From: Orlajensenia leifsoniae
Lineage (GTDB): Bacteria > Actinomycetota > Actinomycetes > Actinomycetales > Microbacteriaceae
Assembly: GCF_004570845.1 (NCBI RefSeq)
Contig: NZ_SPQZ01000002.1
Coordinates: 434,001 to 498,000 of the forward strand
Reading direction: 5' to 3'
Length of the DNA stretch: 64,000 bases
Position numbers and translations under genes: made by a program. The notes below the pieces were generated by a model that saw only the letters and a program-made list of their open reading frames with translations, searched no databases and was not told the DNA's origin. This document shows, one piece after another, positions 42,601 through 50,792 of the stretch (the stretch's first letter is position 1; every line of letters starts with the position of its first letter).

Positions 42601-45189
42601 GTGGCAGGTTCGATGTCCGCTAATGGAGGTGGCGCCAGCCATAGGCCGAGCCCGCTCGGAGCTCTTGGGGGCTTTCTGGGCTTCGTCGCTGTGAGTGCCG
42701 GGGCCGCGGTCCTCGTGACGGCCGCCGTGACCCCCGCCCTGGCGGTGAGCGGCATGGCCGCCACCAGCGGCATCAACATGTTCGAGAACCTGCCGAGCTA
42801 TCTCGAGATCGACGAGCTCGCGCAGAAGACCGATGTGTTCGCTACAAGGAGCGACGGAACCACGCAGCTTCTCGCGTCGTTCTTCGACCAGGACCGCGAA
42901 GAGGTCACCTGGGAGAACATCTCGCAGTACGCGAAGGATGCCGCCGTCGCCGGTGAGGACCCGCGCTTCTTCGAGCATGGCGGGATCGACGTGCAGGGCA
43001 CGGCCCGCGCGATGCTGACCACGTATGTGCTGAAGGGCGACACGCAGGGTGGATCGAGCATCACCCAGCAGTACGTGAAGAACGTGCTGGTGCAGAAGGC
43101 CGAGCTCGAGGCGAAGACGGAGGAGGAGAAGGAGGCCGCCTACGCGGAGGCGACCGACCCGACTCCCGACCGCAAGCTCAAGGAGATGCGGCTCGCGATC
43201 GGCCTGGAGAAGAAGTACTCCAAGGACGACATCCTCAAGGGCTACCTCAACATCGCCGGCTTCGGCGGCCGGGTCTACGGCATCCAGGCCGCGTCACAGT
43301 ATTACTTCGGCGGTGTGCCCGCGAAGGACCTGAAGCTGGAGCAGGCGGCGGCGCTGCTGGCGATCGTGAACAACCCGGAGAAATTCCGCCTCGACAAGCC
43401 CGACAGTGAGACGAACGGTGCGGCCACGAAGGTCAAGGGCAAGGTCGTGCCGTACGCCGCGACCAAGGAGCGTCGCGACTACATCCTCGACAGCATGCTC
43501 AAGTACAAGAAGATCACGAAGGAGGAGTACGACGCGGCGATCAAGACGCCGATCGCTCCCGCGATCAAGACGCCGAGTACTGGATGCTCGACCGCGAAAG
43601 ACGCCGCCTTCTTCTGCGACTACGTGTACTGGACGGTGATGAACAACGAGGCCTTCGGGAAGACACAGGAGGATCGCAAGAAGCTGCTCAGCCGAGGCGG
43701 CCTGGACATCTACACGACCCTCGATCTCGATCTGCAGCATGCTGCAGCGGATGCCCTCTATCGGTTCGTGCCCCAGTCCGACCCGAACATCGACGTCGGG
43801 GGCACTGCTGTGTCGGTGCAGCCGGGTACCGGACGGGTGCTGGCGATGTCGCAGAACAAGTCGTTCTCGAACGACTCCGAGGAGTTGGCCAAGGGCAACA
43901 ACTTCACAGCGGTGAACTACAACACCGACCTCGAGTACGGCGGATCCAGCGGCTTCCAGCCCGGCTCGACGTACAAGATCTTCACCCTGGCGGAGTGGAT
44001 CAAGGAGGGGCACTCCCTCAACGAAGTCGTGGACGCCCGCCGTCGCTCCGATTGGGGCTCGTTCAATGACAGCTGCAATGGACCGCAGTCCTACCCCGGG
44101 TTCTCTCCCGTGAACGACGAGGGCGGCAACGGCGGGGTGTGGACGGCACTCAAGAACACGTACGATTCGGAGAACACCGGATTCATCGCCATGGCGAAGA
44201 AGCTCGACCTGTGCGCCATCGGGGCAACAGCCAAGACGTTCGGCATTCACCGTGCCGACGGCACCGAGCTGCTTCACAGTGCGGCGACCGTTCTCGGCAC
44301 GAATGAGATCGCGCCCCTGACCATGGCCGAGGCCTTCGCCGGTGTCGCCGCCAATGGCACGGTCTGCAAGCCGATCGTCATCGACAAGATCGTGAAGCAT
44401 GACGGCACCGCGCTCACGCCGCCGTCCGCCGAGTGCGCCCAGACCGTGGACCCGAAGGTGACCGCGGCCATGGCCTATGCAATGCAGCGCGTGATGTCTC
44501 AGGGAACGGGAGGTCAGTCGAACAGGGCGACCTACCCGCAGGTTCCGATGATCGGCAAGACCGGAACGACAGACAACGCCGAGGCCACCTGGATGAGCGG
44601 TGCGAGCACGAAGGTCGCCACGACAGTGGGTGTGTTCAACGTCACCGGCCATGTGAACTTGCGTAACACGTTCTTCAACAGCACGCAGGCAGCCGTCATC
44701 CGTCACCAGATGTGGCCCGCGATCATGTCGGTGGCAAATGCCAAGTACGGCGGAGACGGGTTCCCGGACGCCGATCCGTCGTCACTGAGGACGTTCTCGG
44801 CGGCCGTGCCCGATGTGCGAGGCAAGTCGCTTGAGGAGGCTCAGGATCTGATTGAAGACGCCGGATTCGGGTTCGCCAAGGGTGGCGCGCAGGACTCCGA
44901 ACTGCCCGCAGGCCAGGTGACCAGCACCAACCCCTCGGGCAACGCCCCACGCGGATCCGTGATCACGGCGTACACCTCGAACGGCGCGATGGTGCTGATG
45001 CCCGATGTCGTCGGCCTCTCGGAGGCTGACGCGAAGAACCAGCTCAAGGGAACGTTCTCGGTGAAGACCGTCAACGTCGCCGTGAGCGACCCGGGCAAGG
45101 TGGGTCTCGTGCAGTCCAGCGATCCCGGCGCCGGAGCCGCCGTCAAGCCCGGATCGCAGGTCACGATCGGCATCGGCAAGGCCGGTTAG
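42601..45189 (+). CDS. Class A penicillin-binding protein with two PASTA domains
   Basis: 862 residues from GTG 42601 (GGGGGAG just upstream; ATG 42613 is an alternative). One anchor helix about 20-48. GT51 glycosyltransferase with catalytic Glu119 in GEDPRFFEH and GGSSITQQYVKN. Transpeptidase with STYK (Ser456), SEN (523-525) and KTG (653-655). Two PASTA domains at about 738-862 (VPDVRGKSLEEAQ, MPDVVGLSEADAK). Polymerises and crosslinks peptidoglycan. Single gene with a good terminator. Confidence 0.93.
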   Translation: MAGSMSANGGGASHRPSPLGALGGFLGFVAVSAGAAVLVTAAVTPALAVSGMAATSGINMFENLPSYLEIDELAQKTDVFATRSDGTTQLLASFFDQDREEVTWENISQYAKDAAVAGEDPRFFEHGGIDVQGTARAMLTTYVLKGDTQGGSSITQQYVKNVLVQKAELEAKTEEEKEAAYAEATDPTPDRKLKEMRLAIGLEKKYSKDDILKGYLNIAGFGGRVYGIQAASQYYFGGVPAKDLKLEQAAALLAIVNNPEKFRLDKPDSETNGAATKVKGKVVPYAATKERRDYILDSMLKYKKITKEEYDAAIKTPIAPAIKTPSTGCSTAKDAAFFCDYVYWTVMNNEAFGKTQEDRKKLLSRGGLDIYTTLDLDLQHAAADALYRFVPQSDPNIDVGGTAVSVQPGTGRVLAMSQNKSFSNDSEELAKGNNFTAVNYNTDLEYGGSSGFQPGSTYKIFTLAEWIKEGHSLNEVVDARRRSDWGSFNDSCNGPQSYPGFSPVNDEGGNGGVWTALKNTYDSENTGFIAMAKKLDLCAIGATAKTFGIHRADGTELLHSAATVLGTNEIAPLTMAEAFAGVAANGTVCKPIVIDKIVKHDGTALTPPSAECAQTVDPKVTAAMAYAMQRVMSQGTGGQSNRATYPQVPMIGKTGTTDNAEATWMSGASTKVATTVGVFNVTGHVNLRNTFFNSTQAAVIRHQMWPAIMSVANAKYGGDGFPDADPSSLRTFSAAVPDVRGKSLEEAQDLIEDAGFGFAKGGAQDSELPAGQVTSTNPSGNAPRGSVITAYTSNGAMVLMPDVVGLSEADAKNQLKGTFSVKTVNVAVSDPGKVGLVQSSDPGAGAAVKPGSQVTIGIGKAG

Positions 45190-45219
45190 TCCGAGATCGG
45201 TTGACCATCCGTTGTCGAG

Positions 45220-45240
45220 ACCTCCAGCGGTGCTGGAGGT
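45220..45240 (+). terminator. Terminator of the PBP gene
   Basis: Perfect 9-bp stem ACCTCCAGC / GCTGGAGGT with a 3-base GGT loop, 31 bases after the stop; the following sequence is only moderately T-rich. Confidence 0.7.
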
Positions 45241-45304
45241 GCTCTGCCTGTTCAACTGGCATGGTGCACGGCTGCACACCCGCGCCAGCGTATGACCGGG
45301 GGAG

Positions 45305-45907
45305 TCAGTCCAGCCGGCGATAGCGGATGTGCGTGGCGAGGGGTGAATGCAACACCTCAACGGGTTCGAATCCGAACTTGACTCCGTCGAAGATCCGCTC
45401 GCCGGACCCGAGCAGCACCGGGGCGATGTCGAGGGTGAGTTCATCGATCACGCCGGCCGCGAGAGCCTGCCGCACGGTGGAGGCACCGCCCGCGATGTCG
45501 ATGCCGTCGTCACCGGCCGCCTCTCGCGCGAGGGCGTAGGCGGCGTCGAAGCCGTCGGTGACGAAATGGAAGGTCGTGCCGCCCTCCATCTCGATCGGCT
45601 CGTGGGCGTGATGAGTGAGGACGAACACCGGTGCATGGTAGGGCGGCTCATCTCCCCACCATCCGCGCCAGTCTCCCTCCCACTCGCCGCGGATCGGGCC
45701 GTACATGTTGCGGCCCACCACGTACGCGCCGCGAGGGCGCATCAACCACCCGGCCGCGGTCTCGTCAGCCTCGGTCGCGCGCTCGTCGCCGATGTGCCAC
45801 CGGTGGAGCTCGATTCCGCGCGTTCCGAGGCCCTGCTCGACACTCTGGTCGGGACCGGCGACGAACCCGTCGAGCGAGATCGACATGTGGCAGGTGGTGA
45901 GCGGCAT
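45305..45907 (-). CDS. Dihydrofolate reductase-like (RibD C-terminal fold) protein 1
   Basis: 200 residues. MSISLDGFVAGPDQSVEQ at the N-terminus, YVVGRNMYGPIRGEW, IDIAGGASTVRQALAAG and LLGSGERIFD are family blocks. Binds NADPH by family; a genuine folate role is unlikely in this subgroup. ATG 45907 preceded by GAAAGGG; the TTG at 45922 is less likely. Confidence 0.85.
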   Translation of the reverse strand: MPLTTCHMSISLDGFVAGPDQSVEQGLGTRGIELHRWHIGDERATEADETAAGWLMRPRGAYVVGRNMYGPIRGEWEGDWRGWWGDEPPYHAPVFVLTHHAHEPIEMEGGTTFHFVTDGFDAAYALAREAAGDDGIDIAGGASTVRQALAAGVIDELTLDIAPVLLGSGERIFDGVKFGFEPVEVLHSPLATHIRYRRLD

Positions 45908-45981
45908 CCGTGACCCTTTCAACTGCGTGTGCGACTGGACGATGCGACGCCGGTCAGCTGACGAGCGTCATCACTCATCGT

Positions 45982-45987
45982 TACAGT
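45982..45987 (+). promoter_or_regulatory. -10 TACAGT of the DUF1905 gene
   Basis: Hexamer, 7-base spacer, ATG 45995. Leaderless-type. Confidence 0.55.
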
Positions 45988-45994
45988 GGGCGTC

Positions 45995-46267
45995 ATGACA
46001 CAGCAAGGGCTGCGCTTCGAGGCACCGATCGGAGTCGATATCAAGGGTGAGCTGTGGTCCTGTGTGGAGATACCGGGTTCTGTCGACTTCTTCGGAACCG
46101 GCAAGTCCGTCCGTGTCGACGTGGATATCGACGGGCTTCGACTCGAGAACGTCGGGGCCATGGTGACGGGCTCAGGCGGCCACATGATCTCGCTCAGCGC
46201 GAAGGTTCGCAAGCAGCTCGGCAAGGAGATGGGCGGCATAGTTCGAGTGTCGGTGTCGCCCCGCTGA
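45995..46267 (+). CDS. DUF1905 family protein
   Basis: 90 residues, all-beta: DIKGELWSCVEIPGSVDFFGTGKS, GSGGHMISLSAKVRKQLG, then GIVRVSVSP. Matches DUF1905 but lacks the YdeI/bacteriocin-protection extension some members have. Function unknown. Ends 12 bases from the convergent arr stop. Confidence 0.8.
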   Translation: MTQQGLRFEAPIGVDIKGELWSCVEIPGSVDFFGTGKSVRVDVDIDGLRLENVGAMVTGSGGHMISLSAKVRKQLGKEMGGIVRVSVSPR

Positions 46268-46279
46268 GAGGGGCGCAGC

Positions 46280-46690
46280 TCAGTTGATGATCTCGCCCCG
46301 CTGGTCAGCGCGCAGAACAGCCAGACGGTCCCTCCACGCCTGCAGCTCCTCCGGCGTCAATCGGGTCCATTCGGTCACCTCGCCGATCACCCGGAGGGGC
46401 GCAGTGCTGCGGTAGGACCTGGTGGGATTGCCCGGGAACTTCTTGTCGGTCACGTTCGGGTCGTCCTCGAAGTCTCCGGTCGGCTCGACCGCGTAGACAC
46501 GGGGGTCGGCGTCTCCGGGAGCGAGCTCGGCAGCGAGGCCTGCTCCGTTCGGAAGCGCGGTGAAGTAGATGTGGTTCATCACGACGTCAGGGCGATAGTT
46601 CGACCTGAAGCCCGCCGTGAGAAGATCACCCTCTCGCAGATCGGCCTTCGTGCCGTGGAAGAACGGACCTTCGTCCTGCGCTGTGCTCAC
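46280..46690 (-). CDS. arr: NAD+-rifampin ADP-ribosyltransferase
   Basis: 136 residues; inactivates rifamycins by ADP-ribosylation. Near-canonical Arr: GPFFHGTKADLREGDLLTAG, RSNYRPDVVMNHIYFTALP, VYAVEPTGDFEDDPNVTDKK, FPGNPTRSYRS and the LTPEELQAWRDRL tail. GTG 46690 is preceded by TAGGCT plus 6 bases. The promoter, start and first four codons are part of a 49-bp unit repeated three times upstream. Confers rifampin resistance in family members; level here unknown. Confidence 0.95.
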   Translation of the reverse strand: MSTAQDEGPFFHGTKADLREGDLLTAGFRSNYRPDVVMNHIYFTALPNGAGLAAELAPGDADPRVYAVEPTGDFEDDPNVTDKKFPGNPTRSYRSTAPLRVIGEVTEWTRLTPEELQAWRDRLAVLRADQRGEIIN

Positions 46691-46819
46691 GGCGCCAGCC
46701 TAGAACGGATGCCGCGCTGGCACCCCGCGCTGTGCTCACGGCGCCAGCCTAGAACGGATGCCGCGCTGGCACCCCGCGCTGTGCTCACGGCGCCAGCCTG
46801 GAACGGATGCCGCGCTGGC
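46678..46819 (-). repeat. 49-bp tandem triplication of the arr promoter and start
   Basis: Units from 46681, 46730 and 46779 (the outermost cut at 46819). Each contains, on the minus strand, the -10, spacer GGCGCC and GTGAGCACAGCG. The -10 is TAGGCT in the two inner units (46697-46702, 46746-46751) and CAGGCT in the outer one (46795-46800). Start codons lie at 46690, 46739 and 46788. Confidence 0.95.
46697..46702 (-). promoter_or_regulatory. -10 TAGGCT of arr (proximal copy)
   Basis: Hexamer, spacer GGCGCC, GTG 46690. Leaderless-type; an intact second copy lies 49 bases upstream. Confidence 0.65.
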
Positions 46820-46851
46820 GGAGGCGCTGTCGGCGGGCCAGAATGGCCCTC

Positions 46852-47238
46852 ATGACCGGGAACGCAGCGGGCGGAGCGTGGACGACGGACGCCCTGCACT
46901 ATCTCGTCGGCATCCGCGAGTTGGCGATCGCCGCTCCGCGTGCCCACGGCGGCTCCGAGCGGTGGACGCCGATCTGGGTCGTGGTCGTCGATGACGAGGT
47001 GTTCGTTCGCACGTGGCTTCGGCGGGACACGGGCTGGTACGGCCGGGCGGTCGCCGCAGCGCGGGCCTCGATCCGCATCGCAGGGGAGGGCGTCGGAGTG
47101 GTCGTCGAGGCGACGGGCGTCGCGAACGCCGGCGCCATCGATGAGGCGTACCGCGCCAAGTACGGCGAGGACGGGGCCCGGTCGATGGTCACGGCCGAAG
47201 CAGCCGCATCCACGCTCCGCCTGACCCGCGCGCCGTGA
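46852..47238 (+). CDS. DUF2255 family protein
   Basis: 128 residues. ALHYLVGIRELAIAAPRA, TPIWVVVVDDEVFVRTWLRR, GWYGRAVAAARA and IDEAYRAKYG are the DUF2255 blocks, a flavin-reductase-like small beta fold. ATG 46852 follows CAGAAT plus 7 bases, a near match to the leaderless pattern; another ATG lies 9 bases earlier. Divergent from arr across the triplicated region. Function unknown. Confidence 0.8.
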   Translation: MTGNAAGGAWTTDALHYLVGIRELAIAAPRAHGGSERWTPIWVVVVDDEVFVRTWLRRDTGWYGRAVAAARASIRIAGEGVGVVVEATGVANAGAIDEAYRAKYGEDGARSMVTAEAAASTLRLTRAP

Positions 47239-47242
47239 CCCT

Positions 47243-48559
47243 TCAGTGCGCGGGACGGATGTTCTGGTTCAGATGGAACACGTTGCCCGGGTCCCACGTG
47301 GCCTTGATCGCACCCAGGCGGGCGAGCTTGGCAGGCGGATAGGCCGCACGGATGCCGGCACCGCCCTCGTCGGTGAGGGCGTTCACGTACGCTCCACTGG
47401 CGAACGGCGCCAGCCGCGATGCTGAGACGCGGGCGCGCTCGATGCGTTCTCCGTCCTCGGCGGGATCGGTCCAGCGGGTGCCGGCGACGTACTCGAAGAG
47501 CGTGTCGCGCTGACTGAAGGCGTTTTCATCATCGGGAACGTCGGCGATCGCCCCGCCGTAGGCCTGCAGACTCGCGGCCACGTCGGGATCGTGCTCGAGG
47601 AGCGCGTCGAGTGCGGAATCGGGCAGCTCGCGGAAGTAGTGCCCCTTCCAGTAGCGCCGTTGGGCGTGACCCCTGATCGTGTCGTCGCGTCGCTGCAGGT
47701 CGACGTAGGAGAGTTCGTCGCTGCGACGGGCGAGGGGGAGGCCGAGGGCATCCAGCTCGCGCGCGTACCCGGCGCCGGCATCCGTGTCCCCGACCCAGAC
47801 GAATCCGACGGTCGCGATCGCGCCCATCACCGTCGCCGAGAAGGTCGCCGCCCGGGGCGCCCCGGCGTTCAGGTCACGCCACCGGCGGAGCACCTCGGCG
47901 GCGTTCTCGCGCGGGAAGTCGAGCTCGACGCTGAGCGCCCGCGTGCCCACGGCGTGCAACTCGAACTCGAACGACGTGACGATGCCGAAGTTGCCCCCTC
48001 CGCCGCGCAGTGCCCAGAAGAGATCGGGGTTCACGTCGCGTGACGCGGTGACGGTCGCGCCGTCGGCCGTGACCACGTCGAAGGAACGGACGTTGTCGCA
48101 GGAGAGTCCGTACTGGCGTGCCAGCCACCCCATGCCTCCGCCCAGCGTCAGCCCGCCGACTCCCGTGTGCGAGACGTTCCCCGCCGTGGTGGCGAGGCCG
48201 TACTGCTGGCTTGCGCGGTCGAGCGCACCCAGAAGCGCACCGCCCTGCACCCACGCGCGGCGCGTCACGGGATCGATTCGTACTCCGTCGAGCGGCGTGA
48301 GATCGATCATCAGTCCGCCCTCGGGCACCCCCAGCCCGAGCACGCTGTGGCCCCCGCACCGGATGCCGATCTCGAGGTCGTGCTCGCGGGCGGCGCGCAC
48401 CGCCGCCTGCACGTCGGCGACGCTGGCGCACCTCACGATCACCTGCGGTCGATGATCGACCATCGCGTTCCAGACCGCCCGAACGTCGTCGTAGTCGGGG
48501 TCGCCGGGCAGCACGACCCGCCCGTCGAGATGCGCATCCGCAAGGATCGAGGAGGCCAT
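47243..48559 (-). CDS. FAD-binding oxidoreductase (BBE/VAO family)
   Basis: 438 residues. FAD_binding_4 with IRCGGHSVLGLGVPEGG, whose His is the usual 8-alpha-histidyl flavin link, TAGNVSHTGVGGLTLGGGMG, and RGGGGNFGIVTSFEF. C-terminal BBE segment YVNAL ... NVFHLNQNIRP. No Cys at the second flavin-link position, so single attachment is expected. Oxidises sugars or secondary metabolites; substrate unknown. No signal peptide. Confidence 0.88.
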   Translation of the reverse strand: MASSILADAHLDGRVVLPGDPDYDDVRAVWNAMVDHRPQVIVRCASVADVQAAVRAAREHDLEIGIRCGGHSVLGLGVPEGGLMIDLTPLDGVRIDPVTRRAWVQGGALLGALDRASQQYGLATTAGNVSHTGVGGLTLGGGMGWLARQYGLSCDNVRSFDVVTADGATVTASRDVNPDLFWALRGGGGNFGIVTSFEFELHAVGTRALSVELDFPRENAAEVLRRWRDLNAGAPRAATFSATVMGAIATVGFVWVGDTDAGAGYARELDALGLPLARRSDELSYVDLQRRDDTIRGHAQRRYWKGHYFRELPDSALDALLEHDPDVAASLQAYGGAIADVPDDENAFSQRDTLFEYVAGTRWTDPAEDGERIERARVSASRLAPFASGAYVNALTDEGGAGIRAAYPPAKLARLGAIKATWDPGNVFHLNQNIRPAH

Positions 48560-48635
48560 CAGAGCGGCATCCTGCAGCCCGAGTGCACGCAGGCACGGCG
48601 GTCGATGAGGTCAGCCGATGCATTCGTCACGGCTC

Positions 48636-48671
48636 GTTCCCTTCTCTACTGTTCGGTTCCTTCTACTGTTC
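48636..48671. repeat. Short direct duplication CTACTGTTC
   Basis: GTTCC-CTTCT-CTACTGTTC (48636-48654) and GTTCC-TT-CTACTGTTC (48656-48671) are adjacent near-copies between the MBL stop and the FAD-oxidoreductase start; the second overlaps the MBL stop codon. Possibly a small promoter duplication. Confidence 0.5.
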
Positions 48672-49478
48672 ACTTCTCCGAGCCAGAGCCCGGAGCTGCC
48701 AGTCGTGCACGTCGCTCACCCATTCCCAGCCGGGCTTCGCCGCCGGGCCGATGCGAGGGTCGCTGGGTGTCCGCCCGTCGCGGAGAGCGAGCAGGTACGC
48801 CCGATCCTGCTCGATGCGTTCGCGCAGCCGACCGGCTCCGCCGACGGACCCATGTCCCGGAACGACGACATCGACCCCGGCCGCCACCCGGTCGAACGAC
48901 TGCAGGGCGTCCAGGTAGTCCTCGATCGGGCTCTCAGCGGCCAGGTCGAGCATGGGAACCAGCACGTCGGAGAGCATGTCGCCGGCGACCAGCACTCCGC
49001 GTTCCTCGATGAGCAGCGCAGCATGGCCCTCCGAGTGCGCTCGGTGTTCGATGATCCGAACGCCGGGGCCGTCCCACGGGATGAGCGGCGCATTCGCGGG
49101 CAGGCCCGTGATCAGGCCGAGCAGCTCCATCGGGATGTCGTCGGCGAACTCGGGCGGCAGGCCTTCGGCCACGTCGCCCTCCCAGCCCGGAGTGGCCAGG
49201 AGTTCGCGAACGGATGCCGCGCAGGCGGTCGTGCCGTACCGGGGTGCGTTGCCGAGCGCGGGGTGCCAGAGCACGTGATCCCAGTGCGGATGTGTCGCGA
49301 AGCCCGCAATGACGGGCCGGCCGCGATCCCGGAGATCGTCCGCCAGGACCACCAGCTCGGCGCGCGTGATTCCCGGGTCCACGAGCAGCACCCCGGCGTC
49401 ACCCTCCACGGCGACGGCGTTGCTCTGGACGCACTCGCTCTCGTGAACCAGTACGCCCTCGGCCACCAGTCTCAGCAT
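48663..49478 (-). CDS. MBL-fold metallo-hydrolase
   Basis: 271 residues. Metal motif ATHPHWDH (HxHxDH), HRAHSEGHAALL, VAGDMLSD and VVPGHGSVG supply the other ligands. Small-molecule lactonase, glyoxalase-II or phosphodiesterase-like; not assignable further. ATG 49478 overlaps the upstream stop (TGATG), making it the second gene of the HxlR-controlled operon. Confidence 0.88.
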   Translation of the reverse strand: MLRLVAEGVLVHESECVQSNAVAVEGDAGVLLVDPGITRAELVVLADDLRDRGRPVIAGFATHPHWDHVLWHPALGNAPRYGTTACAASVRELLATPGWEGDVAEGLPPEFADDIPMELLGLITGLPANAPLIPWDGPGVRIIEHRAHSEGHAALLIEERGVLVAGDMLSDVLVPMLDLAAESPIEDYLDALQSFDRVAAGVDVVVPGHGSVGGAGRLRERIEQDRAYLLALRDGRTPSDPRIGPAAKPGWEWVSDVHDWQLRALARRSEQ

Positions 49479-50065
49479 CAGCGGGCCTCGCCGTCATAGC
49501 GGATGGCGTACCGATGCAGCGTGACGCCCGACTCGAAAGAGAGCTGCTCGAGCAGGTCGAGCGAGACCGGCATGTCGTAGTCGTCGAACAGCGGCCTGCC
49601 GAAACCCAGGATCGTGGGATGCGTGGCGAGCAGCAGCTCGTCGAGGAGTCTCGCCTTCAGGAGCTGTGTGGCCAGATCGGCACCACCGACCCCGATCGTG
49701 CCGTCGGTCTCGGCACGGATCGCGGCGAGCTGCGCGATCGCATCGTCGTTGATGACGCGGGTGTCGTACTCCGCTGTGTGCCGGGTGCGGGAGACGAGGA
49801 CCTTGGGCTTGGTTGTCCAGATCTCGCCGTACTCACGGAGGAAGTCGGGCAGGGAGTCGTCGGCGTGAGCATGCGGCCAGAACTCCTCCATCGTCTCGTA
49901 GTAGATCCGTCCGTGCACGATGAGCGCGAGGTTCTCGGTTCGGGCATTCAGCTCCCGGTGGAGGTCCTCCCCGATGCGCAGCCACTCGCCCGCACCGTTG
50001 TCGCCGGGGACCTGCTCGATGCGCAGATCGAGGGAGACGTTCATGCCGTAGATGAAGCGGCCCAT
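49478..50065 (-). CDS. Dihydrofolate reductase-like (RibD C-terminal fold) protein 2
   Basis: 195 residues. MGRFIYGMNVSLDLRIEQ, ALIVHGRIYYETMEEFWP, TIGVGGADLATQLLKARL, ILGFGRPLFDD. NADPH-dependent reductase by family. ATG 50065 has GGAGGT 5 bases upstream. First gene of the operon with the MBL hydrolase; a consensus promoter and operator lie in the 70-base gap to the divergent hxlR-type gene. Confidence 0.85.
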   Translation of the reverse strand: MGRFIYGMNVSLDLRIEQVPGDNGAGEWLRIGEDLHRELNARTENLALIVHGRIYYETMEEFWPHAHADDSLPDFLREYGEIWTTKPKVLVSRTRHTAEYDTRVINDDAIAQLAAIRAETDGTIGVGGADLATQLLKARLLDELLLATHPTILGFGRPLFDDYDMPVSLDLLEQLSFESGVTLHRYAIRYDGEAR

Positions 50066-50077
50066 CGGAACCTCCAA

Positions 50078-50107
50078 TAGTGATTGCGATTTGCAACCAC
50101 TATAGTG
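50078..50107. promoter_or_regulatory. Palindromic operator in the HxlR divergent promoter
   Basis: TAGTGATTGC (50078-50087) and GCAACCACTA (50093-50102) are inverted repeats matching at 9 of 10 positions across a 5-base spacer. CACTATAGTG (50098-50107) is a perfect palindrome abutting it. Placement between a regulator and its divergent operon, covering both -10 regions, suggests HxlR binding. Confidence 0.65.
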
Positions 50108-50126
50108 ATGGGCACATGACTGTCAA
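50099..50126 (-). promoter_or_regulatory. Consensus promoter of the reductase-MBL operon
   Basis: On the minus strand TTGACA (50126-50121), 16-base spacer, TATAGT (50104-50099). Start point expected near 50092, inside the operator. The same palindrome offers TATAGT on the plus strand (50101-50106) for the regulator. Confidence 0.7.
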
Positions 50127-50135
50127 GGAGGAATC

Positions 50136-50621
50136 GTGGAACCACGATCCGGGTGTCCGATCAACGCCGCCGTCGAGGTACTCGGCGATCGCTGGTCGCT
50201 GATCGTGCTGCGTGATGTCATCTTCGGCGACCGCCGCTACTTCCGGGCGTTGCTCACAGGCTCGATCGAGGGCATCGCCTCGAACATCCTCGCCGACCGC
50301 CTCAAGCGGCTCCTCGACGCCGGAATCCTCACGCGCGGCACCGCCGCCAGAGGTCAGCGCGCTCGCTTCAGCCTGACCGAGGCCGGCATCCAGACCGTGC
50401 CGATCATCTACGCCCTGGGCAACTGGGGCCTCGACTGGCGCACCGGTGACGACCAGCTCCGAGCCCGCCAGCACCTCATGCGCGAAGGTGGGCCTGCGTT
50501 CGTCGAGGAGCTCATGGATGAACTGCGGGTGCTCCACCTCGACGCTGCGCCGCGCGAGACCGTCGGTCCTGGGCCGCTCGAGCGTCTGAGCGCCGCCTAT
50601 GCCGAGGCATCCGGCTCCTGA
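50136..50621 (+). CDS. HxlR family transcriptional regulator
   Basis: 161 residues; winged-helix core about 7-95: CPINAAVEVLGDRWSLIVLRDV, ASNILADRLKRLLDAGIL. Cys7 before the first helix is the residue used as a thiol or aldehyde sensor in several HxlR/HypR proteins. A C-terminal extension of about 60 residues is longer than usual. GTG 50136 with AAGGAGG 4 bases upstream. Probably represses itself and the divergent reductase-MBL operon. Confidence 0.9.
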   Translation: MEPRSGCPINAAVEVLGDRWSLIVLRDVIFGDRRYFRALLTGSIEGIASNILADRLKRLLDAGILTRGTAARGQRARFSLTEAGIQTVPIIYALGNWGLDWRTGDDQLRARQHLMREGGPAFVEELMDELRVLHLDAAPRETVGPGPLERLSAAYAEASGS

Positions 50622-50792
50622 CCTCGCGATGCACCGATCACCCGATGATCCGAGCATGCAGATTGGGCGCTTCCAGGTTTCTGGTTACAGCTCTGTTTCG
50701 GTCTGCTCCGAGCGGCTGGGATCGGCGTCGCAGATGATTCCACCCCGCTTAGGGTTGTTGCAGCATCTTCACGACGCGAAAGGCTGTTCGAC

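Noticed and set aside
46678-46819. CRISPR-like array
   Set aside because: The 49-bp units are contiguous, with no spacers, and contain a promoter and start codon; it is a tandem duplication.
45305-50065. True dihydrofolate reductase for trimethoprim resistance
   Set aside because: Both proteins (45305-45907 and 49478-50065) belong to the RibD C-terminal-like group and lack the canonical folate-binding pattern of FolA.
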